Positions 61,972-64,000 of a stretch of DNA of 64,000 nt are shown piece after piece. Position 1 is the stretch's first letter, and each line of letters begins with the position of its first letter. The translations under genes were made by a program, and so were the position numbers. The stretch spans positions 30,253-94,252 of the forward strand of contig ONOU01000008.1 in assembly GCA_900319525.1 (NCBI GenBank). The letters run 5' to 3'. The notes beneath the pieces are model-generated. The model saw nothing but the letters and a program-made list of their open reading frames with translations, was not told the DNA's origin and ran no database searches. The stretch comes from an uncultured Prevotellaceae bacterium. Its GTDB lineage: Bacteria > Bacteroidota > Bacteroidia > Bacteroidales > Muribaculaceae.

Positions 61972-62196
61972 CTAATACTCGCAGCGCGTACGGCTAGTAT
62001 TGTTCACCGGATAGGTGGGATAGGTGGGATAGGCGGGTCGATCGGTGTCCTTGTTGAGGATGACCAGGGCACCTATCACTCCCGGGATCCATCCTGCTAG
62101 GGTGAGTATCGTCACGATCAGGAACGATCCACAGCCCTTATCCAGCACAGCCAGCGGCGGGAAAATCACCGATAATATGACTCTGAATACCGACAT
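61972..62196 (-). CDS. YqaE/Pmp3 family small membrane protein
   Basis: 74 residues with two hydrophobic helices (about 5-20 and 23-46): SVIFPPLAVLDKGCGSFLIVT and LTLAGWIPGVIGALVIL. This is the Pmp3/YqaE layout, where the first helix holds the PPLAV motif. In yeast and plants Pmp3 controls membrane potential under salt stress; in bacteria the role is unclear. The C-terminal ~25 residues form a Tyr/Pro-rich tail (PAYPTYPTYPV), common in Bacteroidetes copies. It is a single gene with its own terminator. Confidence 0.88.
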   Translation of the reverse strand: MSVFRVILSVIFPPLAVLDKGCGSFLIVTILTLAGWIPGVIGALVILNKDTDRPAYPTYPTYPVNNTSRTRCEY

Positions 62197-62279
62197 CGTT
62201 CAACTCCTTTCTTTTTAATAACTTGTTTTACTCTTTCTCTTGACCATCAATCTGCAAATCCCATGCCAAAACAAATCGA

Positions 62280-62300
62280 CACCCCTGGAAGCCAGGAGTG
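62280..62300 (-). terminator. deoC terminator
   Basis: CACCCCTGG (62280-62288) pairs with CCAGGAGTG (62292-62300), 3-base loop, with one G-T pair; on the minus strand TTTGTTTTGG follows. It lies 34 bases past the deoC stop. Confidence 0.65.
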
Positions 62301-62333
62301 CCGATATCATTTTCCGGTTAATCGCCGATTGTA

Positions 62334-63287
62334 TCAGAACGGCTTGTCCTCGCTGCCCGTGAAGGACTGGAACAGCGCGTTGGCAAGGCTTGACGCACCG
62401 ATGCGGAAGTACTGGTTGTTCAACCACTGGTCGCCCAGGACTTCCTTGACGATAGTGTAGTACTTGACGGCGTCCTCGGTAGTGCGTATGCCACCCGATG
62501 CCTTGAAACCGACCATGCGTCCGTGCTGGATGTAATACTCCTTGATGCACTGGCACATGACGTAAGCGGCCTCGAGCGAGGCTCCAGGATAAACCTTGCC
62601 CGTAGAGGTCTTGATGAAGTCGCAGCCCGAGTACATCGACAGGATGCTGGCGCGGCGGATGGCCTCGGCGCTCTTCAACAGGCCCGTCTCGAGGATGACC
62701 TTCAAGGGACGCTCGCCCACAACCTGCTTGATCTCGGTGATCTCGTCACACAGTTCCTCATAGGCCTCATCCCTGAAGTAACCCACGTTAAGAACGATAT
62801 CCACCTCATCGGCACCGTCGGCGATGGCCAGAGCGGTCTCGGCGATCTTGGTCTCGATATGGGCCTGGCTGGCGGGAAAGCTGGCGCTGCACACGGCCAC
62901 ATCCACACCGCTCACCTCGAGTGTGCCGCGCACGACCTGTGCAAAGTTGCTGTACACGCAGATGGCAGCCACATTCTTGTATTGAGGGTAATTGTTGTCA
63001 AAGTCGTTCACCTTCTGGACAAACCTGGCCACGCTGGACTCACTGTCATCGGTGGCAAGAGTGGTCAAGTCCACACAGTTAAGCAGAAATTGCTGCACCT
63101 CGGGGGTGTTGTTCTCGGCAGCATGCTTGTCGATGATTTCCTGGACAGCGGCAGTGATGGCGGCATCGTCGGTGATGACATTACTCTTGCTGATGGCGGT
63201 CATGTACTTGTCCATGGGTTTGTGGTCATGCTCGTGATCGTGATGTTCGCAACCACAGTTGCAGTGTTCATGTTCGTGATTACTCAT
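62334..63287 (-). CDS. deoC: deoxyribose-phosphate aldolase DeoC with His/Cys-rich N-terminus
   Basis: 317 residues. DeoC splits deoxyribose 5-phosphate into glyceraldehyde 3-phosphate and acetaldehyde, for deoxynucleoside use. The class I aldolase barrel (about 55-300) has VSGVDVAVCSASFP, ADGADEVDIVLNVG (Asp), LKVILETG, CDFIKTSTGKVYPGAS with the Schiff-base Lys in KTSTGK, and VGFKASGGIRT with the second Lys. The first ~23 residues are unusual: HEHEHCNCGCEHHDHEHDHK, a likely metal-binding tag, not part of the fold. The mazG-like gene is directly upstream (20-base gap), so the two form an operon for nucleotide clean-up and salvage. Confidence 0.95.
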   Translation of the reverse strand: MSNHEHEHCNCGCEHHDHEHDHKPMDKYMTAISKSNVITDDAAITAAVQEIIDKHAAENNTPEVQQFLLNCVDLTTLATDDSESSVARFVQKVNDFDNNYPQYKNVAAICVYSNFAQVVRGTLEVSGVDVAVCSASFPASQAHIETKIAETALAIADGADEVDIVLNVGYFRDEAYEELCDEITEIKQVVGERPLKVILETGLLKSAEAIRRASILSMYSGCDFIKTSTGKVYPGASLEAAYVMCQCIKEYYIQHGRMVGFKASGGIRTTEDAVKYYTIVKEVLGDQWLNNQYFRIGASSLANALFQSFTGSEDKPF

Positions 63288-63307
63288 AATTGTCAGTTAT
63301 TAATCAG

Positions 63308-63634
63308 TTAATGTTTTAGTTTCTCATTATCCAAGTGACGATGGCTGTCACGGGCTGTCTTCTTGGCGAAGTTGCGTTCCAGTGCGGCATCCAGGTCGAT
63401 GCCAGTCTGGTTGGCCAGACACATCACCACCCATAGCACGTCGGCCAACTCATCGGCCAGGTCCAGGTCATCGCCCGGCTTGCTCGACTGGTCACCATAG
63501 CGGCGCGCGATGACGCGTGCCACCTCGCCCACTTCCTCGGTGAGCACGGCCATGTTGGTCAACTCGCTGAAGTAGCGCACCCCATATTGCCTGATCCAAG
63601 CGTCAACACGCTCCTGAGCTTCTTGTATCGTCAT
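63308..63634 (-). CDS. MazG-like nucleotide pyrophosphohydrolase
   Basis: 108 residues from the ATG at 63634; longer upstream frames lack homology. This is the single-domain MazG fold that hydrolyses nucleoside triphosphates to monophosphates, protecting against damaged nucleotides. The metal-binding motifs are visible: LTEEVGEVARVI (ExxE type, about 31-42) and DLADELADVLWVV (ExxD type, about 59-71). A minus-strand -7 box TACCTTTG (63650-63643) ends about eight bases before the start, so the leader would be only a few bases. It heads a two-gene unit with deoC. Confidence 0.9.
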   Translation of the reverse strand: MTIQEAQERVDAWIRQYGVRYFSELTNMAVLTEEVGEVARVIARRYGDQSSKPGDDLDLADELADVLWVVMCLANQTGIDLDAALERNFAKKTARDSHRHLDNEKLKH

Positions 63635-63742
63635 AGTGATGGCAAAGGTAATACTTTTCTGCTGAATAATCAATAACTGACGGTCAATCATGATACCCCC
63701 ACTCACGCTATTGCTACTCATGCAGATTGGAAAATAATACAT

Positions 63743-64000
63743 AATTGCACTTTTTTACATCAATTATTAACACACAAACTACATACCGATGGTGAATTGA
63801 TTTTTCCTGCAAACATGCGCCTTGCGGCCATTAAGACCTCTGATTTTTCATTTACTTTACCGAAAATAATAAGAAAACTATTTTGTCATGTCACTTATTT
63901 GTAATATACCTCAAATCCGCAACCTATAGGGTTTAGTGGGATTTTGCTTGCAAAGCGACAAAATTCATTTTATTGTACATATTTCTTGCACAACAGAAAT
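63743..64000. other. AT-rich right end without recognised gene
   Basis: About 260 bases of AT-rich sequence. I see no supported coding frame, promoter or hairpin; it may be the upstream region of a gene outside the window. Confidence 0.5.

Overview
The window is chromosomal DNA of a Bacteroidales bacterium, probably a gut member close to Muribaculaceae or Prevotellaceae; the family is a guess. The evidence is promoters of the TTTG / TAnnTTTG type, a plant-like long IspG, a DUF2723 protein, secreted proteins with C-terminal sorting tails of the type IX secretion kind, a DUF6377 regulator and an AraC regulator fused to TPRs. Coding sequence is GC-rich. I see no rRNA, tRNA, CRISPR array, transposase or integrase gene.

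Layout. 1-10121 (+): end of a DUF2723 membrane protein, polysaccharide deacetylase, queG, carbon starvation transporter, rpoN, a PAP2-like membrane protein, ispG and a DUF4369 lipoprotein. 10138-14990: yifB followed by an accessory block in which rhuM and an AT-rich deiminase gene alternate with broken pieces of yifB, then repeat elements. 15080-22717 (mainly -): acyl-CoA synthetase, pyrH, a TPR protein, a zinc-ribbon protein (+), Xaa-Pro aminopeptidase, a DUF2807 protein and dus. 22947-33369: two very large secreted proteins (SGNH-like DUF4886, tyrosine phosphatase), a Cys/Lys-repeat protein, panB and a DUF6377 regulator. 33617-38552: MATE exporter, a 179-bp MITE, an esterase, a CPBP protease, and an AAA+ ATPase gene bounded by two 63-bp direct repeats next to a broken esterase copy. 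38615-41003: TonB-dependent receptor plus heavy-metal-binding protein. 41321-47871: an ECF sigma / anti-sigma / periplasmic protein / outer-membrane barrel / M1-like peptidase operon. 48168-53725: a YhcG-type nuclease holding a 30-bp perfect palindrome, a lipoprotein, a Na/Pi transporter and a beta-helix protein. 53845-63634 (-): a 1394-residue secreted adhesin-like protein, an AraC/TPR regulator, tryptophanase, a YqaE protein, and mazG-deoC.

Most of the window is ordinary housekeeping and surface biology. The unusual parts are the yifB block, the repeat-bounded ATPase cassette, and several small non-autonomous repeats near gene ends. Three accessory families (RhuM, DUF4143-type ATPase, YhcG/DUF1016) each stand alone with their own repeat structure. 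I read these as separate single-gene insertions, not one defence island. The best candidate for an undescribed arrangement is the yifB block: its downstream yifB remnants have diverged partly by synonymous changes, which suggests cargo genes arrived together with foreign yifB ends.
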